A program made the position numbers and the translations under genes. This document shows positions 61,804 to 64,000 of a stretch of 64,000 bases of DNA, in pieces. This DNA is from Saccharomycopsis phalli. Its lineage: Eukaryota > Ascomycota > Saccharomycetes > Ascoideales > Saccharomycopsidaceae. The notes below the pieces were generated by a model. The model was not told the origin of the DNA. It was given only the letters and a program-made list of their open reading frames with translations, and did not search any database. The stretch covers positions 1,364,001 to 1,428,000 of the forward strand of contig CP073218.1 of NCBI GenBank assembly GCA_020342235.1, read 5' to 3'. Each line of letters starts with the position of its first letter. Position 1 is the first letter of the stretch.

Positions 61804-63426
61804 GAGTAATAGGGATGGGTCAAGGTGGTGACATGTGAATGTTGGTGAATCGTAGACGATGTTGGGTCGACAGGGCTGGTGATGCTGTAAATATTGATTA
61901 TCTAATGTGTTACTAAAGGCTGGGATATTTGGAATGACAGCAGCTAGTGTGCAATAGGGTGAATATCCTGGCTGTATACATGTTTACCATTACGTAATGG
62001 TATGCTTGGAAGCACGGAAGACGGTGCAATGACACGGTATAATGACATGGTACAATGAACAAAGTACAATTGATAGTGATGATTAAATATCGACACTATA
62101 TAATTGATAATTAAATATCGACACTGTAACATTGATAATTAAATATCGACACTGTAACATTGATAATGAAACATTGACAATCCATCACCACTCATCTCTG
62201 CATATATCCCAAGTCAATACTAAAACAGCTTGCTCACACTAGCTTGAAATCTTGTCCATGTCTTGCATCTACACTAATCACCTCAAGCTACACAACGTAT
62301 GCTTCACTCCCATTAAGATACCTCACTATCTACACCCCAGTTGATATTACACACGCTACAGACAAGGAAAACTATATCTTGTCAAAGCCTGCAAAAAGTC
62401 AAACAATGACCCATGTACATGGTTCTGTCCGCGAGCCATGTGCACATTGACCAGACTGAAGGTCAAACTACAACTGTACGACGGCCCAATAGCAATCTAC
62501 TGCTTCTCAAACATCCAGTAGTACCCAGCTCTCTATAGCCTGTCCAATGAGCCTTTTTCCTGACACGCCCTCAGAGACCTTGGTAATTATCGTTGGATTA
62601 TGAAACCCAGAGTCAGAAGCAGCTTCGCTAATTCAAGCATTAGATTTAGTTTTGGTGCTTGTGTATTGTTGGTGGTGGGGCCTGCTTTTAGCATGCATTA
62701 ATGTCCTGTCTTGGCACTGAAACAATGGAACCTTAGCAAATAACCTCTTAACGGTTTTGTATATTTCCATATCAATCTGGTAATTTGGGAGCCGATGACT
62801 TGGCGCAAGGAGATACCAAACTGGGCTAGACTGTACGCAGTAGCAAGATGTGAAATGTGTACCAAATGAATAGGAATATGGGCAACGGATTGAGGCATGG
62901 GGTTTGATAAGAGGTATGCAGATATAGTGAATCAACGAGGTATGAAAATAGGTGAATGAAAATGCGTGAAATGGAAATGGGTGAAATGGAAATGGGTGAA
63001 ATGGAAATGGGTGAAATGGAAATGGGTGAAATGGAAATAGATGGAAATATGAAAATAAAGTGTAGTCGAAAATAAAGTATAGTCGAAAATAACGTGTAGT
63101 CGAAAATAACGTGTAGTCGAAAATAACGTGTAGTCGAAAATAACGTGTAGTCGAAAATAACGTGTAGTCGAAAATAAAGTGTAGTCGAAAATAAAGTGTA
63201 GAAATATAGAAATATGCAAAGATAATATGATAATTAGCCTTGTTGCGTTGCAGAGGAAAGCCACAACAAGACCTTGAATATTAACAATACGTCCGAGATA
63301 TTCAACTGCCAATCATCGACACCACCATCAAGTTGATATCCAGTCTGACAAAACTACATGGAACAATTGATCAAGTATCACGCCGGGTAACTTCACCATA
63401 AAAAATAATTCATAATCACACTCACC
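61804..63426. repeat. Intergenic region with three minisatellites
   Basis: A 32-bp unit (gataattaaatatcgacact gtaacatt) at about 62073-62170; a 15-bp gaaatggaaatgggt array at 62950-63040; and a 17-bp gaaaataacgtgtagtc array (about eight units) at 63050-63202. A CGGGTAA lies at 63384-63390, 37 bp before the GPN3 start. 62180-62940 holds no recognised gene. Confidence 0.7.
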
Positions 63427-64000
63427 ATGTCTCGAACAGGAGTGATCGCATTAGGGCCTGCAGGCGCAGGGAAAGTAAGTCGTTGAGTTTTCCGGGCGTA
63501 CTAATCCAGACCACCTTTTGTAACTCATTGGTGAGCTATATGCAGCAGATTGGCCGCACGTGCCACCTTGTGAACCTTGATCCGGCTGCCGAGGCCAAAA
63601 AGTACGAGTTCACGGTGGATATTCGCGACTTGATCTCGTTGGAGGATGTGATGGAGGAATTGTCGCTTGGTCCAAACGGAGGGTTGGTGTATTGCTTTGA
63701 GTTTCTCCTCAAGAACCTCGATTGGCTTGAGGAAGAGATTGGCGAATACAACGACGAGTTTCTTATCTTCGACTGTCCTGGCCAGATTGAGTTGTACACG
63801 CACATTCCGGTGTTTCCTGCGATAATCCGGCACCTCCAGCGGAACATGAACTTCCTGCTCTGCTGCACGTACCTCATGGAGTCGACGTTTGTCATGGACA
63901 AGAACAAGTTCTTCTCGGGTACGTTGAGCGCAATGTCGACGATGTTGTTGCTCGAGCTTCCGCACATCAACATCTTGTCCAAAGTGGACTTGATCGAAGG
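63427..64000 (+). CDS. GPN3: GPN-loop GTPase 3, spliced, cut by the window end
   Basis: Exon 1 is 63427-63474 ([16 protein letters not shown]), and exon 2 runs from 63510 past 64000. Splicing of a 35-nt intron completes the P-loop GPAGAGKTTFCNSL. Then come [29 protein letters not shown] (containing the Gly-Pro-Asn loop that names the family), [12 protein letters not shown] (switch 2) and SKVDL at the window edge. GPN GTPases help assemble and import RNA polymerase II. About 175 residues are visible of a usual 270 or so. A Reb1-type CGGGTAA precedes it. Confidence 0.92.
63475..63509 (+). other. GPN3: 35-nt intron in GPN3
   Basis: Donor GTAAGTC, branch GTACTAAT, acceptor CCAG. It interrupts the P-loop exactly between the lysine and threonine codons. 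Confidence 0.92.

Overview
The window is yeast nuclear DNA from the Saccharomycotina. Recognisable budding-yeast orthologues lie on both strands: UBP15, STE4, TAF14, RCE1, TFG2, PDS5, MRPL22, SHR3, RPS3, CAB5, SPE3, two GIT1-type permeases and GPN3. A complex I accessory subunit (9.5 kDa type) argues against the Saccharomycetaceae, which lack complex I. Four genes carry introns of only 35-41 nt with GTAAGT donors and a TACTAAC-like branch site directly beside the acceptor AG. CUG falls at hydrophobic core positions (for example the DWLV strand of the UBP15 MATH domain), so nothing suggests a CUG-Ser code. A non-Saccharomycetaceae yeast, possibly an early-diverging lineage, fits best; the species cannot be named.

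Layout. 1-8 kb: subtelomere-like accessory DNA with two paralogous small secreted-protein genes, LINE pieces and dispersed repeats. 8-14.5 kb: UBP15 and STE4. 14.5-19.6 kb: a repeat graveyard with a truncated inverted copy of the secreted-gene promoter, a solo LTR and a roughly 2-kb decayed LINE. 19.6-30 kb: TAF14, RCE1, TFG2 and a Myb/SANT-like gene separated by repeats. 30-35 kb: a nested LINE-in-LINE insertion, an EBP1/Cdb4-like gene and a 31-codon member of the secreted family. 35-48 kb: PDS5, tRNA-Ala, a Yippee/MOH1 gene, MRPL22, a macro-like gene, LINE copies and a complex I subunit. 48-64 kb: SHR3, RPS3/CAB5 (divergent), a GOR1-like dehydrogenase, SPE3, a tandem GIT1-like pair and the start of GPN3, cut by the window edge.

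Genes are mostly separate transcription units, as usual in yeast. Shared logic shows in promoters: many have CACGTG within about 400 bp of the start, and three have a Reb1-like CGGGTAA. The RPS3/CAB5 divergent promoter has three CACGTG boxes, and both GIT1-like genes have CACGTG or CACGTT (Pho4-type) sites.

The most unusual signals are the ultra-short introns, the secreted family with conserved ends and variable repeat cores, and a very high density of locus-specific minisatellites (units of about 7-36 bp) in nearly every intergenic gap, some crossing stop codons. Boundaries of LINE and repeat fragments were judged by eye and are approximate; protein names come from motif recognition, not a database search.
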